The notes under the pieces were generated by a model that was not told where the DNA came from, searched no databases, and saw only the letters and a program-made list of their open reading frames with translations. Positions 51,096 through 62,152 of a stretch of DNA of 64,000 nt are shown here, piece after piece (position 1 is the stretch's first letter; each line of letters opens with the position of its first letter). Source of the stretch: Lampris incognitus (taxonomy: Eukaryota; Chordata; Actinopteri; Lampriformes; Lampridae); contig NC_079216.1 of NCBI RefSeq assembly GCF_029633865.1, forward strand, positions 17,910,005 to 17,974,004. The letters are read 5' to 3'. The position numbers were made by a program, and so were the translations under genes.

Positions 51096-51194
51096 TAGTC
51101 TACATACTTCAAATAGTTTCTAACACACCAATCTGCTTTTACTGCAGTCACTATGTAGTGATATTTGTAGTCTACTGCCCAGAGAAAAAAAGAA

Positions 51195-51535
51195 AGAAAG
51201 CCACTTTATTTTATCATTGCACTGTTACAATGAAATGTGTTCTCTGCATTTAACCCATCCTATCGTATAGCAGAAGTGGGCAGCTGCAGCACCCGGGGAC
51301 CAACTCCACTTCTTCTTTCCATTGCCTTGCTCAGGGGCACAGGCAGGAGTATTAACCCTAACATGCATGTCTTTTTGATGGTGGGAGGAAACCGGAGCAC
51401 CCGGAGGAAACCAGCTGCAGACACAGGGAGAACATGCAAACTCCACACAGAAAGGACCTGGGACAGCCTGGGGTTCAAACCCAGGACCTTCTTGCTGTGA
51501 GACCACAGGGCTAACCACTAGGCCACCGTGCTGCC
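51195..51535 (-). mobile_element. V-SINE, copy 7
   Basis: Tail 'ctctgcatttaacccatcct', centre 'gggagaacatgcaaactcca', head 'aaccactaggccaccgtgct'. First tail type; close to the copy at 24405. Confidence 0.85.
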
Positions 51536-51794
51536 TTATGAAGGGCCATATGAAGTGACATAGTTTGTCTACATTTATAGTGAAATATATAGTCTAGTAT
51601 CTATGGGAAATGTGTTTAGATCAGTGTCTGTATGTAGAGTGACATGTTTGTTGTATGGAAGGACTTGTTCATTACTTTGTAAAGTGGTACTATGTTAGTC
51701 TGTTTGAGGCTCTGTCGTCTCTGCACAATGTGTCAGTGTGAACCCTTGTATTGTCAGTCTGTCTGAGGTCTAGCATCCTTTACCATGTGTCAGT

Positions 51795-52262
51795 ATGCAC
51801 GATGGTACTATCTTTCACCTGGATCACCACCTTGCCATGGTGGAGAAGCTTGCGTGTACCAATGATCCCAAGAGCTATGCCGTCTGGAGCTTGGCTCCTG
51901 GTAGGGTGACCCAAGGTGGACAGGTCAAGGGGGAGGTTCCAGACAAAGCACGATCCAACAAAGACCTCAACGGCGGAACTGGCAGAAGTTGTCTCCTGGT
52001 CACAACGGCACTGAATGTGGATGAAGGCTGCAACAGAGGGTGGTCCCCAATCGTCTTGGTTCTCCATGCCATTGGACTCTGGCCACCCCCTGCCAAGGGC
52101 CATGTGGTGGCTGTGGGCACATCAGCCTCTCCATGTAAAAAGCTGTCGCACATACATCCTCCCATTATGTAGCTCCAGGATCGGCCTCTACACCCACCTG
52201 AGGACCCAGAGGGAGGACGGTCATACTTTACCCCGAGTGACCGCCGATGATGATGATGGAAT
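51795..52262 (+). mobile_element. LINE deletion derivative: 5' leader joined to 3' end
   Basis: 51820-52140 ('caccttgccatggtggagaa', 'gatcccaagagctatgccgt', 'ggtagggtgacccaaggtgg') has the look of a fish LINE 5' region. 52180-52262 ('SRIGLYTHLRTQREDGH', then GATGATGATG) is the C-terminal end and tail of an RTE/R4-type LINE. No reverse transcriptase lies between them. Confidence 0.4.
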
Positions 52263-52875
52263 TATGGCAGTGAACTGTAAAGTATGATAGTTATGGTAGA
52301 CAAATAGTACATATTTTCATGCTGCAGCATTAGCCTAAGCCCTAAGATATTAGAGACACATGGTCCAGCTTGGAGTTATCATTAGATCGACTACTGGTAA
52401 AATGCTAAGACGTTTTTGTCAGCTGGCCAGAAATGTCATTCATCAACCATCAGAAGTCTATAATTGTATTAACTTTGATTTTCATTTACAATTATCCGTG
52501 TTGTGAAGTCTCCACTCATATTTCTGACAGTAATTGGCACCATTGTTGTTACTTGCACTTCTTTGCATTTGGCGGTTATACAAGCATAATTATACCGCTT
52601 TGCATCCATCCACCGTGCCGAATGCAAACTGTCCATTCAATTTGTGTAATTGGACATCCAGCTTAGACAGCAGCAGATGTTTAAAAAGGTCACGCTATCA
52701 AGGAACCTGGGGTGATGCCAGTATTATTTATGGCAAATTCTCTACTCTGTAGTGCATTTGTTAAACAGCACCTGCACTTTTGGGACCAAATGAAAGGGTA
52801 AGCCGTAGACTTCCTCTACTGCCTCTCAGCATCAACATGAAGCGGCTTGATAATTTTTTTTTGTTTTAATTTTGA
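52263..52875. other. No feature recognised
   Basis: AT-rich unique-looking DNA; ORFs 52433-52666 and 52534-52752 unrecognised. Confidence 0.35.
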
Positions 52876-52879
52876 GATA

Positions 52880-53215
52880 CTTTATTAATCCCTGTGGGGG
52901 AATTCCTCTCAGCATTTGACCCATCCTAGCTGTGTAGCTAGGAGCAGTGGGCAGCCGCCGTGCAGCACCTGGGGACCAACTCCAGTTCGTCTTGCCATGC
53001 CTCGGTCAGGGGCACAGACAGCAGTATTAACCCTAACATGCATGTCTTTTTGATGGTGGGGGAAACCAGAGCACCCAGAGAAAACCCACCACAGACACAG
53101 GCAGAACATGCAAACTCCATACAGAGGACGGCCTGGGATGACCCCCAAGATTGGACAACCCTGGAGTTCGAACCCAGGACCTTCTTGCTGTGAGGCGACA
53201 CCACTGCGCCACTGT
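52880..53215 (-). mobile_element. V-SINE, copy 8
   Basis: Tail 'tttattaatccctgtggggg' and 'gacccatcctagctgtgtag', centre 'acatgcaaactccatacaga', head 'gaacccaggaccttcttgct' with 'gcgacaccactgcgccactg'. Confidence 0.85.
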
Positions 53216-53219
53216 TGAA

Positions 53220-55080
53220 TTGCTGTATTTGAGTTAGTGTTGGTACTGGTTTTGATTTGTGATGAAGTTGCCATAAGTGCCCCTTTTGAAGGCTCTTGCT
53301 CACTTGCTGTGTAAATCAAAAAGGTCCTACATACAGTGTCAGTGTTTTCAGTGCCGCCTGGTAAATGGAACAGTTTGATTGACTGGTGTGACTGCAGTCA
53401 GCTTTCCTTTGCACAAGCCGTAGACAATGGACAACACAATGCAGCAAGACGACTCCAGCTGAGCCTTTTCCATTATCAATAGAAACCTTCTATATGTACA
53501 CATTTGTGCCGTTACATATACCTGTAGAATATGTCCGCCACTCTGAAAGAGACGGAGGCTAACAGCATTTCTTTGTGTAGACGGAGAGCCATTTTCTTGT
53601 GATTGGTAGGGGCTGTTGAACACTTATAAAACACACAGTATAACAGAAACACATGTGTGTGCGCACACAAACACACACACTCACTCGCCAGCATTTTCCC
53701 TGCAGCTCTCTCCATTAAACCAAACAGCCTTAATAATAGGCCTTAATTCCTGTTCCATATTTCATATGCAGTTGTTTGGGAGTGATGTCTCATAGGGGAG
53801 TGATGGCCAACCTGAGGAGAAGCTCTACTGATGCCTGTGGGGATATTGTGTTTTTTCTGGTGCTCCTTGTGGATGTTAGAGGTCAAGGGTAAGCTGCAGA
53901 AGTGCCTCTGAAGCTGGAAGGGACTCAGCAACTTGCCGCGACACTTCAGAATCGACAGTGATTAAGGATACGAGGGCTTGAAACCACATGCTCTCAGGTG
54001 AAGGTCAATTTATTCAAACGTGAGTAGAGGGCCTGCGTGAACACTGGGTCACAATCCCAATGTACAGACGTCTTTACAACAGGTCGGTATCTTGCTTCCA
54101 GACCACGCTCCCGGAACCAAGCTGAGGTCCTTTTTATAAAAGAAGAGTTTAAGGGTTTTGTCTTCTGCCAACATATTGAGGAGACATTGGAAATGTGATA
54201 AACGCCACTCTCAGGACCTTTGAGTAAGACCAACAGTGCCCCCATTGGGTAAGACACTCACATGACAACAGATGGTTTTGAGAGCGAGAGCGAGAGCGAG
54301 AGAGAGAATGTGCATGTTATTTGTGCATAAGGAAGTGTTTTATAAGGCCACTTGGTAAAAGTCCCATGAAATGAAAAATGTATTTTCGTTCTTTTACATC
54401 TACTTAACACGATGCTGTAGAAATTCACAAAAAATCTTAATTTGATTTTATGTTTATAAATGTTTTTTCTCTCCCTGACAAATACAATAATATTCTGGTC
54501 ATGTCATCCTGCACTTGCAGGTGTACACACCAACTAAAGTGCCTGGTGAATAAGAGCAAGATGACAGGTCTTCTCCCACCAAACGGAAACCAGACAACAG
54601 CAGACTGATGTCCACATTCTTCTAAACGTACTGGGCCATTATTTACTGTTAGTCAAATCAAACTCCCTCCCCTCACAAAACCACACCTGACCGCTCCCTT
54701 TCATTCAGGTGTACATCAAATGGTAGACGGATGGGTGCCCTCGAAACCGACAGATATGAAATTGCTCTTGAAGACGTTATAAAATATTGTAAATATGAAT
54801 CATCTTTATGATACGAGGTACAGTAGAAACTCAGGCATACATTGCGTACATGTTTGCGCGAAGCACCAACCATCCACAAGCTGATCCGCAGTGTAGCTTT
54901 TAATATCAGTTCAAATGATCTACTCTTTAAATCATTGCTAAAAAAAAAAACAACTCACAGAATCACATTTTCATCGCAGACATGGAGCTTGGTGAATAAT
55001 CTGATAAGGTCGACCGCTAAAGGACAGGCTTGGCGAAGGCTTCTGCCACCCACACGGCAAAGGACTGCAGGTCTCAATGC
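53220..55080. other. No gene recognised
   Basis: Region downstream of ciao2a. Short (GA)n at 54285-54305. No exon-like frame with splice sites found by eye. In mammals DAPK2 lies on this side of CIAO2A, but I see none of its coding sequence. Confidence 0.4.
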
Positions 55081-55634
55081 TTTATTTCCTGTGCCATGCA
55101 GAGAGAGGAGGGGGTGTACGGAGGGCTTTGGGTCAACTCCACCTCCAAACACCGTCTTTTTGGAAGAATGAGTGAAAGGGGCCGGACCCCACGTGGATGA
55201 GGGAGAGGAAAGCTAGAGAGAGGCTTCCCCATCACGTGGAGATGTGGGAGAGGTGAAGGAAGCCATTTTTACGTTCTTTTGCTGGACTTCCCCATCCCTC
55301 TCCAGCACCTGAAATCCCTCAGCAACAATGAAGCGCTGACGTCGCCTGTCAAGGTCTCCGTCCGGGGGCCTCCACTCGTCTCTCTCTCACTCTCTCTCTG
55401 CCAGTTAAATAAATAAATAAATAAATAAATATACATGTCACCTTGGCTTGATACTTAATTTTGCACAGGAGACCCCCCACCCCCTCAACTACCACCATCC
55501 CACTGAAGTCACAACCATCTGCTGTCAGAGGAGCTGTTCCAGATATTGTCAAGCATTGCAGAAAAACACAAACACACAAAGACAGACACAGACACACACA
55601 CACCATTATCTGTCTGTCTGACAGTGTCACCCTG
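55081..55634 (-). other. ciao2a: ciao2a 3' UTR with AU-rich element and polyadenylation signal
   Basis: Follows the stop codon at 55635-55637. At 55405-55432 the minus strand has overlapping ATTTA motifs (five or more), an AU-rich element of the type that controls mRNA stability. The first clear AATAAA on the minus strand is at 55081-55086. The 3' end is inferred, not proven. Confidence 0.5.
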
Positions 55635-55735
55635 TCAGTCATCAGGCTCGGCTACACACTGCTCCACAATCTCCCTCAGGTTGGGGTTCTCCATGGCAGC
55701 CGCCACACGCTCCTTGTCATTGATCTGTTTGTTAA
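55635..55735 (-). CDS. ciao2a: ciao2a, last coding exon
   Basis: Encodes the C-terminus of CIAO2A (FAM96A): '[18 protein letters not shown]', then '[14 protein letters not shown]' and TGA (55635-55637). CIAO2A belongs to the MIP18/DUF59 family and works with CIAO1 in the cytosolic iron-sulfur assembly machinery, in mammals notably for IRP1 maturation. The match to the vertebrate C-terminus is near-complete over the exon; the last residues differ slightly. The acceptor 'tgtccccag' lies directly upstream (55736-55744). With the previous exon (46 bp, leaving one base of a codon) the frame is exact: 1+2 bases form Ile. Confidence 0.93.
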
Positions 55736-55828
55736 CTGGGGACAGACAAGAAACACAATGCCGTGCCAAGGCTTTGCCTTCTCTCATGAAAATTCAATTT
55801 TCTGGGATCAAAACAACGTCATACTTAC

Positions 55829-55874
55829 TGTCCTCCTCGGTAGAATGGGTCCCCTCAGAAATGTAAATCTCCAG
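55829..55874 (-). CDS. ciao2a: ciao2a, penultimate coding exon
   Basis: 46 bp, 'LEIYISEGTHSTEED' plus the first base of the next codon. Acceptor 'cctcctcag' upstream (55875-55883) and donor GTAAGTAT downstream (55821-55828). The intron to the last exon is only 93 bp (55736-55828), typical of fish. The sequence is the conserved segment of CIAO2A/MIP18 proteins just before the final helices. Confidence 0.93.
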
Positions 55875-56074
55875 CTGAGGAGGAAAAATAACAACAGTGC
55901 ATTTTGCTAATTTTTTTCAGGGTTTGTTTGTTCCTACATGAAGTTCAATTATAAAACAAACAACAAAAAAATATCATCCCAACAGCACAGCTTTCCATAC
56001 AACACACACGTTACCACATATGTTATTACATATGCTCATTTTGGAGTTTTAGCATCAGCCCAGTAAGTTCCCTC

Positions 56075-56505
56075 CCCCCTTTTACCCCCCAGTTGTACTT
56101 GGCCAATTACCCCACTTTTCCGAGCCATCCCGGTCGCTGCTCCACCCCGTCTTCCGATCCGGGGAGGGCTGCAGACTACCACATGCCCCCTCCGATACAT
56201 GTGGAGTCACCAGCTGCTTCTTTTCACCTGACAGTGGGGAGTTTCACCAGGGGGACGTAGCGTGTGGGAGGATCTCGCCATTTCCCCCAGTTCCCCCTCC
56301 CCTCTGAACAGGCGCCCCCGACCGATTAGAGGAGGCACCAGTGCAGCAACCAGGACACACACCCACATCCGGCTTCCCCCTCCGCAGACACGGCCAATTG
56401 TGTCTGTAGGGGCACCCGACCAAGCCAGAGGTAACACAGGGATTCGAACTGGAGATCCCCATGTTGATAGGCAATGGAATAGACCACCACGCCACCCGGA
56501 CGCAG
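56075..56505 (-). mobile_element. tRNA-derived SINE (family A), copy 3, in a ciao2a intron
   Basis: Tail 'ccccagttgtacttggccaa', body 'tccgatacatgtggagtcac', head with B-box 'gattcgaactgg' and 'ccaccacgccacccggacgc'. It lies in the 1247-bp intron 55875-57121, on the same strand as the gene. Confidence 0.85.
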
Positions 56506-57121
56506 CCTAATATGTTTAAAAATATGGAGAATTTGACTTGAGAGGATGTTGAATTAATAAGAATGCAGACAAAGAAGAAAGTCTATCACAATGTTGCTGA
56601 GAATGCTCATAAGACAAATCTTAAGTACCTATAAATATCAGAACCGAAGAGTCAATACAAGAACTAGTTGGTTTTATAACAATAATACGTATATATGCAT
56701 TATGTTGGCATTCTGTGAGGCAGCTCCTTATGAACCACTGAAAGTACAGGTTGGAGAAGGGTCCAATTTCTTGTGGATCACATGCTTCCAGAAAACAGTC
56801 CAACTATGACTCAAAGCAACGTCTTAACAAAGGACAAAAAAGGACACCGGATGAGTAACGACACAAAGACATGGTTGAATCCAGTGTTTTCCAGCCATGT
56901 CCCTGCAGGTTTTCATGCCAGCCAGATACTACACCAGTTGATTTAGCATACCGATTAACACGCCATCCACTAAACAGGGGAACTGGTTGGTGAAATCAGC
57001 TGGTGAGGTAAGTGGTTTCATTGAAACCCTGCAGACCACACAGTTGGAGGGAACACTGGTAAGACCACTGCCAGCTGATTAAATGGGTTGACATGCTTCG
57101 GCTGGAAGACTGAATGCTTAC

Positions 57122-57171
57122 CTTGTGTTTAAATGGCAAGCATCGCTGTAGTTTAACTTGTAGACACAGGC
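57122..57171 (-). CDS. ciao2a: ciao2a, internal coding exon
   Basis: 50 bp: two bases completing Gly, then 'LCLQVKLQRCLPFKHK', ending in phase 0. Acceptor 'tttgtgtctgcag' upstream (57172-57184) and donor GTAAGC downstream. In the vertebrate protein this segment directly precedes 'LEIYISEGTH', so exon order and phase agree. Upstream exons (the 'TVPHCS...LATLI' region and the start) are not found up to 64000; the next intron must exceed 6.8 kb. Confidence 0.92.
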
Positions 57172-57184
57172 CTGCAGACACAAA

Positions 57185-58054
57185 ATGTGAGCGTATTACG
57201 ACAGACCCACACCACTTGAAAGTAACTGGCATTCGGGGACTGACATTTCAAATCTGACGGAACGGAGCTCTCTTAGAAATATACGCACAAGCTTCAGTGG
57301 CGATTTAATGCATGGGCCCCTGGTCTGAAGCCCAGGGGCCCTGAATTCCAAAGGGCCTCTGGATGTCTAGTGTAGTGCCCGTTCAGATGTAATCCCCCCT
57401 CTGACCACAATGTGGGTTGCAATGACAGACAGACAGAAATTCCTTCCATTTTAACTAGATGATAATAACAATAATAATAACAATAATAATTTTTAGAGGA
57501 GAGTTAATGTCATAAATCCTGTGCACTGATAGGCCAGTTTGTTGCCAATGTTGATTTGTTAACACTGATAGGTCACGTTAGTGTCAGTGTTGTAACGTTG
57601 TGAGCTCTGGTGACCTCGATTAAAAAATTAAAAAAAAAAAAAAGCATATAAAAACTACAATAAATAAATAAAATGAAATAAATAAAATAAAACATAAAGA
57701 CTGCTGGGATAGATTCCAGCACCGCCGTGACCCTGAGAGCAGGATAAGCGGTTTGGATAATGGATGGATGGATTAAAAAAAAATGTCGGAATTTTGGAGA
57801 CATGAGGGCAATGCTCAAAAGTGAAAGGCCCAAAAAGAAAAAGAAAAGCCAGACCAGGAGTTACTTAAAAAAAAAAACCCAAAGTTAATGGGATTTTTCA
57901 AAAAGGCTCAAAGTGAAGAAGTGCCAGGTGAGGGTCGTGCGACTCAGCTACCTGACAAATCTCTGGGATGTTGCTGCCAATAAAACCAGGCATATACACT
58001 TCTATGGGTAAGTCAGTGATTAATTTTAATGCTTGTTATTATGGTATCAGTATG
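57185..58054. other. ciao2a intron sequence; V-SINE tail fragment
   Basis: 57695-57775 is a plus-strand V-SINE tail ('gctgggatagattccagcac', 'gcggtttggataatgg'). 57295-57370 has 'gggcccctgg...ccaggggccc' inverted pieces that may be a hAT remnant. Poly-A runs are present. Nothing coding seen. Confidence 0.45.
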
Positions 58055-59460
58055 CTCTAGACCAGGGGTCTCAAACTACTGGCCCGTAGGCCACATCCGG
58101 CCTGCAAGGCAGTTTTGTGCGGCCCCCGCTATGTTTTAGATTTATTAAGAGATCCCGACCGCGTATCCATTTTGCATACTACTTTCTACTTTCATGGTTT
58201 TTTTTCCCTAAACGTTTGTGTTTCTAGTTCTAAGTAGTCAGTTAAGATCAGATGTGAGGCCAGCTGCAGATGACATAGCCTGATGTCAGTTTTGAAGCAC
58301 TCTCTCTCTCTCTCGCTCTCTCTCTGTCTCTCTCTCTCGAACACACACTGTCCCCAGGCAATGCCAGTACATAAACCCAGTAGGCAAGCCCACTGCGAAA
58401 TATCTCACGTGAGCTTGCTAATGTAAATTGTTGTCACCGCTTGCAGATGTTTTGTAAAAATGTCACTTTCAAAGCCAAAAGAAAGTTGACCAGGAGCACC
58501 GACAGTTCCAAGAGAAATGGACATGCGACTACTTCTTCACTGAATTTAATGCGTCCGCGATCTGTCTAATTAGCAAGGAAAAAGTTGCCATCCTGCAGGA
58601 TTTAAATCTGAAGTGAAATCTGAAGTACTAAACATGCAAAGGCATATCATCGGTTCAAAGGTGAGGAGAGGGAGAGAAAGGCAGCACACTTTCAAAAAAG
58701 TCTGTCCTGTCAGCAGAACTTTTTTGACAAATCCAAACTAGACTGTGATGCAGCTGTTGAAGCTAACTATGTGGTAAGCGAGGCAATAGCGAAGGCTAGC
58801 AAGCCATTTATGAAGGGACAGTTTCTAAGAGACTGCATGCTGTAGGTAGGGAATATCGTTTGCCTGGAGAAAGCATCTTTATTCGGAAACGTCAGTCTCA
58901 GCCCAAATACAATGGCAGAATGGACCAGCGAGTCATCAGGCCACATTTACAGACAGTTGTGCACTAAAGCAAACGATTTCATGCACAGTTCTTTGGCACT
59001 TAATGAAAACACAGATGTAAAGAACAATGCTCCCTCCCGCTTGCTATATTTGTAAGGGATATCAGTGACTATTTTGAATTAACAGAAGAACTGCTCACTT
59101 TATAGCCAGTGCAGGGAAAGACTACAGCCAAAGATATATTTCAGGCGCCGTGCAATGCAACTGAGTGTGCTGGTCTAACCTGGAATAAATTGGCTGGAAT
59201 CACCACTGATGGTGCCCCGTCAATGACAGGAAGAAAAAATGGGCTTGTGGCAGTGATTCAAAGAAAGCTGGAGGAAGAGAAGGTAGATCCCGCAATGGCA
59301 TTGCATTGCATCATTCACCAGCAGGCACTCTGCAGCAAATGCTTGAAAATTGACAGTGTTATGACTATTGTGGTGAAATGCACTGATTACATCAGATCAA
59401 GAGGTTTACAACATTGTCAGTTCTGTACGTTTCTAGAGGAAATAGATGCAACATACGTAT

Positions 59461-60489
59461 CAGTGGCAGCTGGACAGTACAGGATGCTGGGGCGCCACCC
59501 CCTTCAAATATCAAGAGATGAAAATCTACTTAAACATGTTAAATATATTTTAGTTGTGTAATGCAAATAATTATGAAATAGAAGTGTTTTTCCATCTGTG
59601 AACGCCTGTCTGCAGCCATTAAATATTGGTTTCAAAATGGTATTTAGTTGATTTCTGTCTGAATACATATACTTCCTGGGTCCACGGTGGTGTAGCAGTC
59701 TAAGCATCGGCTTTGTGTCGATGCAGTTGCCCACTGGGGACCGGGGTTCGTGCCCTGGTCTTGTGAGATCTGACTATGGCCGGATTCGATGAAGCAGCAA
59801 TAATTGGCAACGCTGTCTTCAGGAGGGGGGCGGAGTCGGCTTGTGTTCATCACATGAATGCGTCCCTGGGTGTGTCGGAAAAAGCAGCGGTTCGGCCTGG
59901 ATTCGCCTTGTCACGAAAGTGGGGAGGCATCTCCTTCGAGACTGCTGGCCGGAGAGATGCAGTTGACGAATGCATGCAGTACGAGGGTAGGTGTTTGAAT
60001 TAGAATAGGGAGCAATTGGCCTCTAAATTGGGAGAAAACAGAAATAAATGTATATAAAATGAATACATATACTTCCTGGGTGAGGGGCACCGGCCAAACA
60101 ATACCTTATGGAAGCCCTGAAACTTTTGGCTTGCAGGTGACCTGAGGCTGCTGTCTAATTGGTTTCTTCAGATTTTTCCATGGGGCACAGTTCTGTGCGC
60201 CCCAGACACGCCCACTTTTATTGGCAGCGAATTGGTATTGTTTTAATGTCTTTTGATCTAATGTGATTCCACAATTCTCATGGCTGTCAATCATGTTCAC
60301 ACCCACCACGACACCTCATCTCAACTGTCAATCATCCACCGTCTACGAACCCTGATAAAATCTATAGGCTACATTGTCCTTCTTAATAACTCTGTGACTG
60401 TGTGGACATTAAAGCAGCTGTCAGGTGTGCTGTGCCAAGGTAAATTGCGCGCCCCCTCCCCCAAAATTTGTAGCACCAGCCACCACTGC
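59461..60489. mobile_element. MITE nested in the hAT transposon
   Basis: Removing this block rejoins the hAT frame: '...FLEEIDATY' before, 'GDVLYF' after 60490. Its ends are inverted: CAGTGGCAGCTGG at 59461 and CCAGCCACCACTG at 60477-60489, with GC-rich inner parts. 'caacata' occurs just outside both ends (59450, 60490), a probable imperfect target duplication. Short hAT-like ends suggest a non-autonomous hAT. Confidence 0.65.
59682..60060 (+). mobile_element. tRNA-derived SINE (family B), copy 2, nested in the MITE
   Basis: tRNA-like head 'ccacggtggtgtagcagtct' with B-box 'ggggttcgtgccc', body 'gaagcagcaataattggcaa', tail 'aattgggagaaaacagaaat'. A perfect 21-bp target duplication (59661-59681 and 60061-60081) flanks it, textbook for a SINE mobilised by LINE machinery. 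Reverse complement of 40745-41115. Confidence 0.9.
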
Positions 60490-61539
60490 AACATATGGAG
60501 ATGTGTTGTACTTCATAGAAGTGCACTGGTAGAACAGGGGCAGTACCTGAAAAGGTTTTTTTTTAATTGAGGGAGGTGATCAGAGAACTTATGAAAGAAG
60601 GCAGGCTACATGTTCCTGAGCTTGATGATCCCAAATGGCTCAGGGATTTAGCTGTCTTAGTTGATATCACACAGGCACTTAACACTCTTAATTTAAAACG
60701 GCAAGGGCCAGACCAACTTGTCACTGTAGCATTTGATAATGTGAAAGCCTTCTCTGTGAAATTCAGATTATGAAAACACAGCTCACTGAGAAAACATTTG
60801 TCCACTTCCCAACATGCCAGTCAATTATTGATGATGGTGCCAGAGTCAATGCTGATGAGTATGTGAGTGCCATTGACAATCTGTAGCAGGAGTTTGAGCA
60901 TCGCTTTTCTGATTTTAAGACTCATAGCACCACTTTTCAGTTATTTGCAGACCCCTTCTCCTTTGACGTGGACAGTGCTCCAAGCACATTTCAAATGGAG
61001 CTCATAGAGTTGCAGTGCAACACTGAGCTCAAGGCAAAGTTCGGAGAGGCATAAGGAAAGCAGGAGATGCTTGAACAGTTTCTCAGACAGCTTCCCAAAA
61101 CATTCTCACGGCTGTCCAAACTGTTCAGGCAGGTCATGTGTCTTTTCGGCAGCACTTATCTTTGTGAGAAACTGTTTGCGACTACCAACTTTAATAAATC
61201 AAAGCATAGGTCCAGACTGACCAACAATGAATATCTCCAGGCTGTGCTCAGGATGTCCACTGCCCTGTCCATGAAAGCAAATGTGCCTCACCTGTGTCAG
61301 CAGAAGAAGTGCCAGGTTTCTGGCAAGAAGTAGGCTAAATATGTAGAGCTAGGCCAGGCTACACTATGTACACATTTCATGTGAAAACTCTGAAAAAAGT
61401 GAAATAATAATAAAAAACATAATGTAAAGGTTATATAGTCGCAAAGTTTTTTCTTCATCCCTACTGCACCGGCCCTCCTCCATAAGACCACTTGCCAAGT
61501 GGCCCCAGTTAATTTGAGTTTGAGACTCCTGCTCTAGAC

Positions 61540-62152
61540 TGTTTATGCAGCTTGCAATACATCTGGTGTGGTATGACGTATTGGTGGTAGTGTGTGCTGT
61601 GGTGCAACAATTGGAGGTCTGTAAGACCATCAGGTCCCGACACGCTGAGTCAATTTGGGCCGGCCTTGTACCATTTTTCTTTTCTTTTCTTTTTTTTAGC
61701 TCAGGCTCAGGTCAGACTGGGGCTCATTTAACTTCCCATATACATGCAGAGCACACGAAGGCCACTGTTTGAAATATCGTTATATATCAGTGTTGGGCGT
61801 AATGCGTTACAAAAGTGGTGACCAGGTGACCAATGACATCACTGAAGATACACGATTGGTCAGCCGACCAATGACGTCACTGCTAAACACGGAAGTGGGG
61901 GTTTCCCTATTGGCCGTGAATCTGCGCAGCGGTTCACATGCTAACTAATGTAATATATTGCTGCTCCTTGATACTACTGAAACGTTTCACTGCAAAAAAA
62001 AAAAAAAAGAAAAAAGTCCCATTCACAAACACTAACGCTAATAGCCACGCGCAGTTAGAGTGAAAATTATTAGTGTCTTCAGTTGGGGGAAACTGAAGCA
62101 CATTTATAAAGGGTGTCATGCCCAGAATTTCTAGTGATCATGGCAGTAGTGA
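61540..62152. other. No gene; possible MITE end at 61787
   Basis: 'cagtgttgggcgtaatgcgt' (61790) resembles the end of a known fish hAT-type MITE, and direct repeats 'accaatgacrtcactg' occur at 61829-61845 and 61869-61884. No second end found. Confidence 0.4.

Larger units (their letters stand above)
58063..61531 (+). mobile_element. hAT transposon (Charlie/GTF2IRD2-ZBED-like), inactive, with nested insertions
   Basis: A perfect 8-bp duplication CTCTAGAC flanks it (58055-58062 and 61532-61539). The ends are inverted repeats (CAGGGGTCTCAAACT against CAGGAGTCTCAAACT). Transposase pieces on the plus strand: a start near 58462 ('MSLSKPK') with stops, 'LAGITTDGAPSMTGRKNGLV' and 'LHCIIHQQALCSKCL' (59109-59457), 'MREVIRELMKEGRLHVPELD' (60567-60773), and the C-terminal dimerisation region 'FGSTYLCEKLFATTNFNKSK' (61067-61333). 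This is the hAT type related to vertebrate GTF2IRD2/ZBED genes. Several stops plus two nested insertions make it dead. Confidence 0.88.

Noticed and set aside
51875..52165. Opposite-strand ORFs over the 51.8-52.2 kb region
   Set aside because: They cover a LINE leader-like segment and overlap each other on both strands.
53220..55080. Exons of dapk2, expected next to ciao2a from mammalian gene order
   Set aside because: No kinase motif or exon of that gene could be read on either strand.
59776..60003. Small protein 'MAGFDEAAIIGNAVF...' also found at 40783-41016
   Set aside because: Both are frames within SINE family B copies; shared only because the SINE is shared.
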